64,000 bases of DNA from Taxillus chinensis (Eukaryota; Streptophyta; Magnoliopsida; Santalales; Loranthaceae), in assembly GCA_023512835.1 (NCBI GenBank), contig CM042090.1, forward strand, positions 47,013,321 to 47,077,320, written 5' to 3'. Below are positions 45,202 through 58,699 of this stretch, piece by piece. The position numbers and the translations under genes are program-made. Numbering within the stretch: the stretch's first letter is position 1; each line of letters begins with the position of its first letter. The notes beneath the pieces were generated by a model. It was not told the origin of the DNA, ran no database searches, and saw only the letters and a list, made by a program, of their open reading frames with translations.

Positions 45202-48200
45202 CTATGCAGAAAAGTCAAGCATACCTAATTTGACAAGAAGTTCACAAAATCATACATCAGGTAGGGGCTTTGTAAGTATATCCACCAGTTGATCTTCCGT
45301 AGCAACATGTTCCAGGGATATGTGCTTTTTAAGAACATGATCGCGAATAAAATGATGCCTGACCTCAATATGTTTTGTCTTTGGATGCATGACGGGATTA
45401 TTGCTGATAGCAATAGCACTACAGTAGAGTGGAACAGATGTCATGTTGAAGCCATAGTCAGTAAGTTGACTTTGCATCCAGAGAAGCTGTGCACAAAAAC
45501 TCCCAGCATCTATATATTCTGCTTCAGCAGTAGATGTTGATACGGAATTTTGCTTCTTACTGAACCAAGAGATCAATCTGTTTCCAAGGAATTGGCATGT
45601 ACCACTAGTGCTTTTCCTGTCTATGCGACACCCGGCAAAATCAGCATCAGAATATCCGGATAAGGCGAAGTTGGACTCTTTTGGGTACCAGAGTCCCAAA
45701 TTAATTATCCCTTTGAGATACCTTAATATCTATTTTACATGAAGCATATGTGACTCTTTGGGATTCGCCTGATATCTTGCGCAGATGCAAGTTGCAAACA
45801 TTATGTCCAGGTGACTTGCTGTAAGATACAGCAAGGATCCAATCATCCCCCTGTACTCAGTCACATTCACTGATTTGCCATCAACATCTGGCTCTAACTT
45901 GGCATTAACTGGCATTGGAGTTTTGACGGGAGACGAACCTTCCATACCAAACTTCTTGATTAAGTCACGAGTATACTTAGCTTGGTTTATGAAGGTCCCT
46001 TCCTTCAGTTGTTTGACTTCGATCCCAAGGAAGTAGGACAGTTCTCCCATCGTACTCATCTCAAACTTGCCAGTCATCGACTTGGCGAATTCATCACAAA
46101 GTTTCGGATTAGCTTATCCGAAAATGATATCATCCACGTATATCTGTACGATCAGAGTATGTCCTTTCTCTTTCTGTAAGAATAGTGTGGTGTCAATCTT
46201 CCCTTTTTGAAAGTTGTGAGCAAGTAAGAATTCCGAAAGTGTGTCGTACCAGGCTCTTGGAGCTTGCTTCAATCCATACAAAGCTTTCCTTAGTTTGTAA
46301 ACCAGATGTCCAGCCTTGGGTTCAATGAAACCTGGAGGTTGTTCAACGTACACCTCCTCTTGAAGATCTCCATTCAGGAATGCACTCTTGACGTCCATTT
46401 GATAAACTATGAAGTTTTCATATGAAGCATACGCCAGAAACATTCGGATTGCCTCAAGTCTTGCCACCGGAGCAAAGGTCTCATCATAGTCTATTCCTTC
46501 TACTTGATGATATCCTTTGGCTACCAGTCTGGCTTTGTTCCGGATTACAATTCCATCCATATCAAGCTTGTTTCGGAACACCCATTTAACTCCTATGACT
46601 TGCTGAGACTTACGCCTTGGTACTAGAGTCCACACATTATTTCTCTTAAATTGATTCAGCTCTTCTTGCATGGCTTCTATCCAATTCGAATCCCGAAGAG
46701 TTTCATCCACCACCTTCGGTTCTATTTGAGATAGAAAACATGAGTAAAGACACATGTTGGAGGTTGCTGCTCTTGTTCTTACACCAACAGTAGCATCACC
46801 AATCACTTGATCTGAGGGATGGTTTCGGGTCCATCTGTAATTCTGTGCATGTGATGGTTGATCTTGAATAATTTGAAGCTCTGCCAGGTTAGGTGGTTCA
46901 GGTGTATCTGTTGGTTGAGCTTATTCCGGACCAGATGTTTCCGTATTAGAAGGTACGGTAGAACTAGGTGGTTCTTCAGCATTGTTTCTTTCAGTGTTAA
47001 CTGGTCCGGACGGACTTGATGGTGCTCTGGAATTTTGGGTATCCGTAGGAGTATGTCCGGAGCTTAGTGGTAGTCCTGAGTCCGAATCATCCGTAGCATC
47101 ATCCATATAATTTCTTTGTGCTTCGCTGATGCCACGTGGTTGGTCAAAATGTGTATCAGGAACATTCATAAACTTCGAGTAATCGATGTTGCTGTCCGGG
47201 ACCTGCACATTAGAACTTGAAGAAGTAACTTTTGACCAATCCAGATTAGCTTCATCAAACGTCACATGGATAGATTCTTCAACTTTAAAAAGTTTTCTAT
47301 TGAAGACCCGATAAGCCTTGCTATGTAATGAGTACCCGACAAAAATCCCATCATCAGATTTTGGTTCAAATTTATTCCGGGTTTCTTTACCATTTATCAA
47401 TATATAGCAAGTACACCCAAAAGCTCTGAAATGTGATATTGAAGGCTTTCGTCCTCTCTAAATCTCATAGGGTGTTTTCATGGTAGATTTATTTATTAGA
47501 GTTCTGTTCTGAACATAGCGAGGCAGTGGACCAAGACTTCACCCATAGGACGAGAGGAAGCATTGCCCATGCTAACATAGATCTGCCAGCCTCGACTAAA
47601 GTACGATTCTTGCGTTCAGCTACCCCATTTTGTTGTGGAGTTCTGGGTGCAGAGATGTCGTACTGAATGCCCTGTTCAGAACAATATGATCTCATATCTG
47701 AAAAATTAAATTCTGTACCATGATCACTCCTGATGCACTTTATGCTCAGTCCTTGTGAGTTGCTTATCTAGTTGAAAAGATCTATAAGATGCTCAAAAGT
47801 TTGATCCTTTGATTTCAGGAACATCACCCATGTGTATCTGGTGAAATCATCGATAACCACAAGGGTATATCTCGCACCAACCAGCGAAGGAACAGAAATA
47901 GGACCACAGAGGTCCATATGAAGAAGTTGTAGAGGAGCAGTTATTGAATTAACTGATTTACTCTTAAAGCTGTGTTTGGTCTGTTTGCCGAGTTGGCATT
48001 CTTGGCAGAGAGTCTCTGGAGTATTTGAGTTTAGGTAGACCGGTGACAAGATCAAGTGATGCTAACTTAGACAGTGTCTTAAAGTTTAAATGTGCGCATC
48101 GCTTGTGCCATAACCAACTATCTTCATCTGAAGCTTTAGTGAGGAAGCATACAGGGTCAGAAGAATTATTTTTTAAGACCACGGAGTATATGTCTCCATC

Positions 48201-50829
48201 GCTTGATCCGGATAACTTAACATCTCCGGATAAGCTTTCCCTTACTGTACAGGTGTTAGACATAAAGGAAATAGTAAATCCTTTATCACATAAATTACTG
48301 ACACTTAGCAAATTATGCTTCAAACCCTCGTCTAGTGCAACTCTAGTGATTGATACATAGCCGTTGGTTAAAGTGCCATACCCGACAGTCTTACCTTTGC
48401 TGTTGTCACCATATGAAACGGATGGACCTCGTTTTTCATTAACTTCTACAAGCAAAGTCTGATCACCCGTCATATGTCCGGAGCATCCACTATCGAGGAT
48501 CCACTTGCTTTAATTGATCTTTAACTTCAAGTGATCCGCGCAGACATTCCAGAGATGCTCTGAAAAACAACGGTTTACACTTTTGGTGCCCAAACTTGTT
48601 TCGGGTGGTTAGAAAGAATAGCAGTAATGTCAACAGTTCCGGATTTGACTTTGCTAGGACTTTTAGCTCTCCAAGTTGACTTTAATTTGTTAGTTTTCAT
48701 TGCTTCTTTTATTTGGGTTATCTTAGGAGAGACACTCCTTTGAGGTTTAGCTTTTGTTTTGCTCGAAGAACCCTTTTTATTGAACTGATCTTTATTGGTA
48801 CGAATTTGATTACAAAGCTAGTTATCAGATAAACTCCAACATTCATAGTGATAATGACCTATTTCCCTACACATGGAACAGACACTATAATGCGGAGTAC
48901 AAACTGGGGATACAGGTCTCTTAGATTTTACAGACTTTCTACTCTGTTCCCTGTGGCCTAATCCATTGCGTTTGGGTGACGTGCTCTTGGCCCTAGATGC
49001 GTCAGCCTTAGCCTTTCCTTTCTTTTTGGGTGCTACAGTTTTGGCTTTAACTGCAGCAGCCTTCCCTTCATCATTAGTTACGGGTGCTACTGCTTCGGGA
49101 AGTGCAGTAACAGCTTCAACTCCGCAGTCATAAACTATGTGCCACCTGAAATGAAACCATCCAACGGTTTAGACGTACTAACAGGATATAAGTTGGTTAG
49201 TTTTGGAGTGAAATCTGGAAGACACTTAGTAGCTTGAGCAATGGAGGATGATAATTCTGAGCCTAGGCCAGGTTTGACTTGAACATTATCTGGATCAGTC
49301 CTAAATGAAGAGGCTATTTCCCCGGATTTAAGCCACTTGCGATTTATTTCCTTTTCCTGCTCTAGTTCATTCTCGGGTCTTTTTACAATAACTTTTAGGC
49401 CTGAGAGATTGGTATTTAGCAGATGATTTTCAGCTCTTAGATCATGATACCAAGCTTCTTTTCCTCTGAAGTCAGCTATGCCTTTTTCAAGTCTAGCAAT
49501 AGTAAATTCAAGACGTTTATTCTGACTTTCCATATCTTTGTACATTTTAGTAACTATTAGTCTCTCATTCTTTTCATGATCATGTTCAGTAACAAGAGAT
49601 TCTATTTTACTCATGAGTTCAGAGATAGAAGGTATCTCAGTATTTGCCATGAGGCAGACGTTCGGCTTAGGAGTTGGCTCATCATCCGAGGATTCGTCCT
49701 CTTCTTTCGAGCCACTGATGTACTTTGTCACGAACGCCTTCCTCTTGTTTTTGCTGTTGTCTGAGGTGGTACGTCAAGGAGTAACCTTGTCACTTTTCTC
49801 TGCCGTCTTAGATTTGGATCTACATTCCTTGGCCCAGTGACCGGGTTTCCCATAGTTAAAGCATTCTTGGGAGCTCGACTCCGATCGTTCCTTCCTTCTG
49901 GATGATGAGGAGCCTCTTCTGAATCCTTTTCTACTTTTCCGAAGGAATCGTTCAAAGGATTTAACAAGAAGAGCTATTTCCTCTTCTGCGTCGAGTCAAA
50001 ATTCTCCTGACTCATCCGTATCATCCTCTTGATGATTACTGGAGCATTCCGTAGCTTTGAGGGCTACCCCTTTTTCTTTCCGAGCTATTTTCTCATCACG
50101 GTCAGTGTATCTGAATCTGAGCTCATGAGTCCGAAGCTCTCGGTATATTTCTTCAAGGCAAGAACGGCCGCTTTTTGTCGGCTTGCATCTGGAGTCGCTT
50201 GAGTAGTAGCGATCCAGCAAGGATCGAAAGAACTTGTCATTGATTTGAGACTGAGTGTAGTGTTCATTGACAGTTTTTAGCTCTAGAATGAGCTTGCCGA
50301 ATCTTCGATAGATACTCTCAAGGGATTCGCCAAGTTTGTGATTGAAGCTCTCAAAGTTCTGTCTGAGAGCACATATCACGTTTTGCATCTGGGACTGACT
50401 TCCCTCATAGAGGATTGTCAGTTTATCCCAGACAGCTTTTGCTGACGATGTAACGTAAGCTAGAGCCTTTTTGCTAGCGCACTGCCAGGCTCTTTCATCA
50501 TTGGTAAGTTCGACATCCGTCTTTGGCCTTCTAACTCCATGTTCTCCGATAGTCATCGGAATTGGAATCTCCTAATGAAGACAGGGCCACATAAGATGGT
50601 CATGGCATACCATGAACATCTTCATGCGAGCTTTCCACTGGGAGAAAAGCTCAGGTGTGAATTTGGGCGGTTTTGTAAGAGTAAAACTAGAACTTTGTGG
50701 TTAAGCTGTGGAGGCAGCAGCAGGTTGAGGTGGGTCGACGTTTTCACTGCTGCTTCGATTCGGGATGGGCTCTTGTGCACCTCCGGAGTTAAGGCGAGTG
50801 TTGAATAGCATACTGCTTTCTTCGGCCAT
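45202..50829 (-). pseudogene. gag-pol: copia gag-pol of element B
   Basis: Starts MAEESS at 50829 on the minus strand. Gag is at about 50800-49135. Its first knuckle (49820-49863) has lost the second Cys (TGT to TAT at 49852-49854); the second knuckle is near 48830-48880. Protease and the integrase zinc part lie at 48473-47964, the integrase core at 48055-47489, and RT at 46806-46114 with YVDD at 46129-46140. RNase H runs 45699-45250. Stops and frameshifts separate these blocks, and a premature TGA at 45250-45252 precedes the family end at 45202. Confidence 0.92.
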
Positions 50830-50876
50830 TGCTGAGAGTGAGAGAGTGGGATCTCTACTTAGAACAAATAGAACTT

Positions 50877-50888
50877 GCTCTGATACCA
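50877..50888 (-). other. primer binding site of B
   Basis: TGGTATCAGAGC on the minus strand, two bases after the LTR: complementary to the 3' end of initiator tRNA-Met. Confidence 0.9.
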
Positions 50889-50890
50889 CT

Positions 50891-52328
50891 TGATGGTCCC
50901 TTGGAGCCTAGAGGGGGGTGAATAGGCTCTTATCTAAACTCTTTTTATTCTCTTATGACACAAACACTTATCTAGTTAAGTGATAGAATCACTGCGGAAG
51001 ATAACCAGATAATGGTAGTATTTTCTTTTATTATCAAAAGATAAATACAACAAAATAGAAGCAAGACTCTTTTACACTCTGTTTACAAAAGGATTCACAC
51101 TCTAGCCTATATTATCTCTTGAACTCTTGTGCATACCAGAATTAATTCAAGCTCGTTCGCACATGCTCTTTAAATATACAAGTACGAATATTTATACAAA
51201 AACATTCCTAAAAGACAACCTTGGAACTTGTAGCTCCGGAATGCGTTCAGCACTAACTATTCCTCGGTAGTCTCTCTGCCTTGACTGTTACGGTTTGTGG
51301 AGCTCAAGATCTTGGGTTTGAAGAGTATAAGTGCCTTTGTGAGTTCCCAAATATAATTAAAGTTGTGTCCACATATCCGGGTGATCCACGTGTAAGATTC
51401 TTCAGGTTCTCAACAAGTTTATCTTACATCGGAACACCACAAGCTGATAACCTTAAATGTTGTTAAGTTGAAGTAGCATCTTCTTGATCCGGTGTAATTT
51501 TCCTTACTCCGTAGCTAATGAAGCTCGGAACCTTACTCCGTGTCAGTGGTTGCTTACTCCGTATCTATTTGGTACTGGAATCCTTAGTCCGTGTCAGCGC
51601 TTCCTTACTCCATATGAATGAGAAGGTCGGAGTGCTTATTCCGTATCAGCGCTTCCTTACTCTGCATGTAAGTTACTTACTCTGTATGTAAGTTCCTTAC
51701 TCCGTATGTAAGTTCCTTACTTCGTATGTAAGTTCCTTACTCTATGCAAGTCTAAAGGATCGGATGGCTTACTCCGTACTAGCACATCCTTACTCCGTAC
51801 TAGCACATCCTTACTCCGCATCTAACTTCCTTACTCTGTGCAAATAAAGACTCGGGTCCTTATTCTGCATCAGTACTTTCTTACTCCGTATGTACGAAAG
51901 ACTCGGATGCCTTACTCCGTGTCTTCTTCACTTTAGTTCATTTGAGTGAAAGACTTAACTTTTTAGCTTCGTGTTGACTCTTTTACTCCGTGCGACCTTG
52001 TAGACCAAGATTCTTACTCCGCATCAGTCTGACTTAGTCCGTTTGAGGCATTAAGAGTAGATTCCGTAATCCGTAGCTTTTAAGTTCTTAGTCCGCACGA
52101 ATGTTCCTTATTCCGTATGTATTGGTGACTTGGTTATTTACCAAGTGTTTAACGACACTCACTCTTGTCCGGATCATGATTATGTATTTTGTCCTTAGCT
52201 TGGCTCTTAGGAGTGTATCTCCGGATTAATAACATATCTTCTGCAATGATCAAAAAAACACAAAAGATCTCAAATCAAATTACATAAGGCTTTATCAGTA
52301 TTATCCAAATTCCTGGCTTGATCCAACA
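50891..52328 (-). repeat. 5' LTR of copia element B
   Basis: Same boundaries as the other LTRs (TGATGGTCCC to ATCCAACA in + orientation). TATA box at 51189-51196 (minus), AATAAA at 51027-51032 (minus), CTTACTCCGT array at about 51500-52110. Confidence 0.93.
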
Positions 52329-52333
52329 GTAGT

Positions 52334-53077
52334 AGATATATACTGATCTTAATGTTGATCATACTTACTGTTCAACGTGCTTCATGCTTCTGATATTGAT
52401 ATCAACTTCATTATGGGAGGATGCTTGCGTTTCCCGACTGAAGTCGTTTAAGCAAACATGATTAAAGTTTATATGATTAACCTCATTCTGGTTTCATGAT
52501 CTTAATTCCCACTGATCACCACATGACAAATGCTTGTTCATTTAGATTACTCTATTAACATGTATAGTTGAAGAAATGAAATGGGTTAGCTCAGAATGCC
52601 TAGTGGATGAATACATAATCGCAGTCTGATCAGTTTCTGAAGTATAATTTCCTAAACAGATAGATAGTGCTGAATTTCTTTAAGCCGGAAAGGTCTACCG
52701 AGAGGATTGCACAATCTATGGGGGAGAAAATGCTTTATAAATTATTCGAGTAATACCCCCGTATATGTCTCATGACCTCTTTGCTGGCTGTCTATTCGAG
52801 GGGGAGCTTTTCATTGAGAGGATTGAATGATCTACGGGGGAGCCTAAGCTTCATCTATTACCTCAGTAATAACCCCCTAATATGTCTCAGATACTCCCTC
52901 CTCTAAGCCATTACTTCCGGATCTGACTGGACATGCGTTGTTGAAACAGAATTGAGGCATGCTTGGATGTTTTTTTTCTTTAACCATGCATTTTAATCGG
53001 ATAATCAACTGCTTGCTTTTGACATGTGTCCGCTTCCTCATTTTTCACTCATGAATCCTAGTTTGGTCAAATCATAT
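52334..53077 (+). other. post-pol spacer of A between insertions B and C
   Basis: Continues the spacer of A after the right GTAGT copy. It carries the two G-tract blocks (GAGAGGATTG at 52700 and 52816; TACCCCCGTA at 52755-52764) in + orientation. It ends in CATAT (53073-53077), the expected left target duplication of C. No gene. Confidence 0.85.
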
Positions 53078-54224
53078 TGATGGTCCCTTGGAGCCTAGAG
53101 GCGGGTGAATAGGCTCTTATCGAAACTCTTTTTAATCTCTTAAGACACCACACTTATCTAGTTAAGTGATGGAATCACTGCGGAAGATAACCAGATAGTG
53201 GAAGTATTTTGTTTTATTATCAAGAGATAATTACAACAAAATAGAAGCAAGACTCTCTTACACTCTGTTTACAAAAGGATTCACACACTAGCCTAGATTC
53301 TATCTTTGAGCTCTTGTGAATACACAGGGTTAATTCAGGCTCGTTCGAACCCTTACACAAATGTACAAGTATGAATATTTATACAAACATTCCTAAGAGA
53401 CAACCTTGGAACTTGTAGTTCCGGAATGCGTTCAGCACTAACTATTCCTCGGTAATCTCTCTGCCTTGACTGTTACGGTATGTGGTGCTCAAGATCTTGG
53501 GTTTGAAGAGTATAAGTGCCTTTGTGAGTTCCCAAATATAATTGAGGTTGTGTCCACATATCTGGGTGATCCACGTGTAAGATTCTTCAGGTTCTCAACG
53601 AGTTTGTCTTACATTGGGACACCACGAGCTGATAACTTTAAATGCGGTAGTTTGAAGTAACATCTTCTTCGTCCAGTATAATTTTCCTTACTCCGTTGCT
53701 AATGAAGCTCGGAACCTTACTCCGTGTCAGTGGTTGCTTACTCCGTATCTATTAGGTACTGGAATCCTTAGTCCGTGTCAGCGCTTCCTTGTTCCGTATG
53801 TAAGTTCCTTACTCCGTATGTAAGTTCCTTACTCCGTATGAGTTTAAAGGATCGGATGGCTTACTCCGTACTAGCGCATCCTTACTCCACATGAGTGAGT
53901 GGCCCGGATTCCTTACTCCGCATCAATACTTAGTTCGTTTGAGGCATTAGGAATAGATTCCGTAATCCGTAGCTTTTAAGTTCTTAGTCCGCATGAATGT
54001 TCCTTATTCCGTATGTATTGGTGACTTGGTTATTTACCAAGTGTTTGACGACACTCACTCTTGTCCGGATCAGGATTATGTATCCTGTCCTTAGCTTTGC
54101 TCTCACGAGTGTATCTCCGGATTAATAACATATCTTCTGCAACGATCAAAGAAACACAAAAGATCTCAGATCAAATTACATAAGGCTTTATCAGCATTAT
54201 CCAAATTCTGGGCTTGATCCAACA
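53078..54224 (-). repeat. 3' LTR of copia element C (1147 bp)
   Basis: Reversed LTR with the usual ends. Shorter than the B LTRs mainly because the CTTACTCCGT array (about 53690-53990) has lost units. Confidence 0.92.
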
Positions 54225-54241
54225 ATCTCCCCCAATTATGG
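54225..54241 (-). other. polypurine tract of C
   Basis: Identical in its core to the tract of B (TTGGGGGAGAT on the minus strand, directly before the LTR). Confidence 0.85.
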
Positions 54242-54367
54242 ATATGCCCAAACCCTTTGTAATCTGATCTGGTAAGCAGTGCAAAAAGATAACATACAGA
54301 ATATGCATCACAACCAATTTCATTCATCAGCAACAGAATATAATTTAGCCTTTATACAAGATTTTCA

Positions 54368-57006
54368 TTAAGGTACATAAGGCTTACTATACTTGAAGAT
54401 CATAGTTGCTGCTTTCTCTCTAAGCTCTATTGTCTGCTTCATCGTATAAGTGGTGTGTTGGCTCCAAGATTTGTCCACAGTTAAGAATGACTTGATGAAG
54501 TAACAGACAAAGGCCCCGCAGCTATCTCCATCCGGCTGTTATCGCACTTGCTTCTTGCCCCAGAATGTCGCCTTCAGCTTCTCAGTTGTACTCAAGGGTG
54601 TGATGCCCAACTCTTCATATAATCCAGCTTTCTTCACAGCTTCAGTCAGCCTGAGACATAGTGGTTCCCATTGATTCTTTCTTACATAATGCTCCACAAT
54701 CTGATGAGAACCAATTAGAATCATTTGTTTGGACTGAATCATGAAGACAGCCATCATGAAATGTGGCGACATGATCCGGTACGGAATGAGGATAGTTGAA
54801 AGAGTTTTCCATGGCTTGCTATCCTCAGCAGTTCCGTCGATGAAGGACTGAATGAGATCTATACTGGGGAGATAGCCTTCATTCCAGCACGGCAAAAGTT
54901 CAAACAAGTGCCCATCCTTGTATAGAGATGGAAACAGCCTCATCTCCATTTTAGCAGCCCTAGAGAAGTTGTCAATGTCTTCTGTTGTAAAGAGTCCTTT
55001 CTCCGAACAAAGGGGCTGAATGTCGGCCTGGGAGAAAGGGTACAGGTCAGAGAGACATCTTCTCTCAGCAGAAGACGCAGCGTAGGACTTCATTGCCTTA
55101 CGCACACTTCCATCCGCATCAGAAGGGTCACACGCCGCATATGATGAGAGGGAGGTGTCAGCTGCGGGTGAAGAGGATGGAGGAGGGCTGCAGTCGAGGA
55201 GCTTGGCTGAGAGAAGTGGCTACGTTTGGGAAATTTGAACTACCTGAAGCAATGAGGAGGCAGGCCGCTTCTCTGCACGAGTGGATGGTTGTGGTGCAAG
55301 AGGAACAGAAGGATCAGATGACACTTTCTCCCCCGGTTTGGCAGATCGCCAGGAAGCAACGGGAGGGCGAGCCATCGTGTGCGCTAGGTCCGCGAAGGAG
55401 GTAAACAAGGAATGGACTGACGAGGCGACGAGATCCATCTTCTGTTCCATTGAAGTGGAGGAATCAGTGAGAGCGGAGAGGAGTTGGGCGCCAAGTGCAT
55501 CAACCTTGGCGGCGATCGCGGATATTTGGGCGCTATGAGCGTGAGCGTGTCAATCCAGCTGGGCAGAGAGCACAGCGTCGGAGTGGACCGTGCCATAAGA
55601 AGCATGCCCAAGGACCAACTCCGGAGCTTTGGAGGACTCCCCCGCATGAACAGGAGCAGGAGCGCGCTAGGCAGAGGAGTCCGCAGGAGGATCAGCAGCA
55701 GCAGCAGAAGGGGCATCCGGAGCAGCTGACCCGCTTTGACCAGATAGGTCAACCACGGGAATGGCGTCAGCAGGAGAAGAGGGACCAGCCTTAGCAGGAG
55801 AAGGACTCCGTGTGGCATGGACCGGGCTGGAGGGGGTAGGGAACGGCACATCTGGAATGGAGGCCGGCGTAAGAAAGCCTTGGTCCAAGTTCCAGATGAT
55901 CATGGTCTCTGGGGATTGGGTATGGCGCGTGTAAAAAACCCGGAGATCGGTGTCAGGAATGGAGGCAGTATGGGCAAGGCTGAAACGGAGCAATAGGTCC
56001 GTTAAGGTGTTGGCGGAGAGATGGTCAAGATAATCTTGGGGTTGAGGCAGGGGAGGCAAAGGGGCTTTTGGAGTAGATGCCGGGACATCAGCAATGACGG
56101 CAGCAACAGCGGTATCAACCGCGGCAGCAATAGCGGAAGTGGAGGGAGTGGGGACATCCGCAGCAGAAGGGGCTGAAGAAACTGCTCTAGGGGCACTGCG
56201 CTGAGATGGCCCCGCAACCTCGGAGGGGTTACCACGGACGCTGTGCTGGGAAGCCTGAGAAACGGAGAGTCACCAATAGAACTGCCTTATTGTTCCGAAG
56301 CAGGGAGGGGGCGAAGAGCTGCAGAGGAACAACGGGCTGTCATGTTCCCATTAGGCGTCAGATAGCGAAGGTAATAAGCCGGAGGGAATGAAACAGCATC
56401 AGAGCGGGCGAAATGGTCCGGATGAAGATGCTGGAAGACAATGCTGAGTATGCGCCCAAAAGAACAGTTCTTGGGTCCAGTCTGCAGTAGTCGGAACAAA
56501 AATGTCCCCTAGTTCATTGGAAGACCTTCGAAAACGCCGTACATGACCAGAAGAAGGTCGTACGGAATGGAGTCCAGGGCGGATGTGCGAGCCTGTAAAC
56601 ATCGACTCAAGATGGTCGCCATACAGCGATAGCGACCTTGGAAGGACTTCACCTTGTATTCCTTGCCTTTGTAGGTGCACCCCATAGAAGCTGCCATGGG
56701 ATCGGCATCGGGGCACTGTGGTTCACTGGGGGGTAGATGGAGAGCAGCGCGGAGAACGGCGGGGTTAATGAGGATGGATTCACCACGAACATAGGAGATG
56801 ATGGAGTCGGTGGTACAGCGAATCCGTTGGTAAAACTCGAGAATGTCGTCTATAAGCAGATCGACAGGATTGGAGATCAGGTCGAGTAGGTGAGAGGCTT
56901 CTAGAAGAGGGCGAATATCGGAAAACCAGTTCGGAGGGTTGGAGACAGCGCTCCAATCAACCAGATGGCCGGGATTAACACCGGAAAGAGAGATTCTGGG
57001 TGCCAT
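54368..57006 (-). pseudogene. third ORF of C (Ulp1-like), frameshifted
   Basis: Collinear with the third ORF of B from MAPRISLSG at 57006 to the stop at 54368. TAG at 56509-56511 and TAA near 56287 interrupt it. A deletion of roughly 65-70 bp near 56272 changes the frame. The protease part at 55105-54539 keeps the His and Cys (TGC, 54518-54520), but the catalytic Asp is Gly (GGT, 54710-54712), and CAA to TAA before the Gln-Gln-Pro motif stops translation just ahead of the Cys. It is therefore dead, but it shows that the ORF belongs to the family and is not a private capture of B. Confidence 0.8.
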
Positions 57007-58699
57007 TATAGATGAAAGTTGAAGGGTGAGAGGAAAGGTGAGGTCTTCGGGATCGAAGGAGCAACGAGAGGTTTAGGGATTTGAAAAGGGTAACGCTCGT
57101 GCTTCACAGGAATGACCAGAATATATAAGACCGAGTCCGTAAAGGTCACCGGGTCTAGGAATTTGGCGAGTGAAACAGTGAACCGCTTGACAGGCTGATG
57201 TCATTAGTCTTGATATCGATGCGCCTTCGAATTAAAAGATGACGTGGAGGCGGCATGACCAAATAAGGGTAACAGCTGTTCGCCTTCCGGAGAAGTGTGT
57301 GCATCCCGAGATATGCATTTAATGAATCATCATGATTCCTCCTCAAAAGCACGCGATATTAAAGAAGACATGGATTGTCGCAATTTGACAGTGTCTGGAG
57401 TCCGGAGGAATGAACCAACAATCATCCGGAATTAACGATAGTCGTGTGACGAGTATCCAGATGAAAAGTAGACCGCGTCCGTAGTAACAGAGTGCAGTGA
57501 GAGAAAAGTAGATTCCTTTGCTTGTCAATAAGTCGAAGAGAAGAGAAGTACCACAACACTTCAAATCCAAGACTATGGACTGGATTTATCGATAGGAATG
57601 CAAAGAAACTTAGAACCTGTAGCTTAACAAAGATAAGCTAAGAGTACAAAAGCTTAACAGGTAAGGATTAGTACGAATTAGGAGAAAATAGTCAGTGAGG
57701 AGCTGTATAATCCGAACTAATGAGTAGTAGAACTTATGCATTACAAAGAATGAAATAGACATATACAGACGACAGAATGATCAATGTGACTGAATCAGGA
57801 CATATGTCAAATAATAAATACACAAGTTCATATAGGTCAACATAGTGAAACCGTCCTGCTGAACGACGTAGCTAAGATTAATTAAAAATCATATGATTTG
57901 ACCAAACTAGGATTCATGAGTGAAAAATGAGCAAGCGGACACTTGTCAAATGCAAGCAATTGATTATCCGATTAAAATGCACGGTTGAAGAAAAGAAAAA
58001 CAACCAAGCATGCCTCAATTCCGTTTCAACAGCGCATGTCCAGTCAGATCCGGAAGTAAAGGTGTAGAGGAGAGAGTATCCGAGACATATTAGGGGGTCA
58101 TTACTAAGGTAATAGATGAAGCTTTAGCTCCCCCGTAGATCATTTGATCCTCTCAATGAAAGGCTCCTCCTCAAATAGACAACCAGGAAAGAGGTCATGA
58201 GACATATACGGGGTATTACTCGAATAATTTAAAGCATTTTCTCCCCCGTAGATTGTGCAATCCTCTCGGTAGACCTTTCCGGCTTATAGAAATTCAGCAC
58301 TGTCTATCTTTTAAGATACTATACTTTAGAAGCTGATCAGACTGCGATTGAGTATTCATCCACCAGGCATTCCAAGCTAACCCATTTCATTTCTTCAACG
58401 ATACATGTTAATAGAGTAATCTAAATGAACAGACTTTTGTCATGTGGTGATCAGTGGAAATTAAGATCATGAAACCAAAATGAGGTTAATCATATAAACT
58501 TTAATCATGTTTGCTTAAATGACTTGATTGGGAAACGCAAGCATCCTCCCAATATGAAGTTGATATTAATATCAGAAGCATGAAGCCGTTAATCAGTAAG
58601 TATGATCAGCATTAAAAAAAGTATGTATCGTCTACTTCCACTAAAAGCACAATGCATGTTCTGATAGTAAGTCTACTGTTGAGTAATTTAAATGTGAAA
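57007..58699 (-). other. pol to third-ORF spacer of C
   Basis: Collinear with 43513-45201 of B, including the two G-tract blocks (58090-58260). No supported gene. Confidence 0.7.

Larger units (their letters stand above)
39216..52328 (-). mobile_element. copia element B, complete, inserted in A
   Basis: A full SIRE/Maximus-type element of 13113 bp on the minus strand, with LTRs of 1428 and 1438 bp and GTAGT duplicated at 39211-39215 and 52329-52333. The equivalent uninterrupted site is visible inside B itself (about 45130-45170, minus strand), which proves that B entered the spacer of A. From its 5' end: LTR, primer site, gag-pol, 1.7-kb spacer, third ORF, polypurine tract, LTR. In the first 160 bp its two LTRs differ at nine positions by eye. 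Confidence 0.94.
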
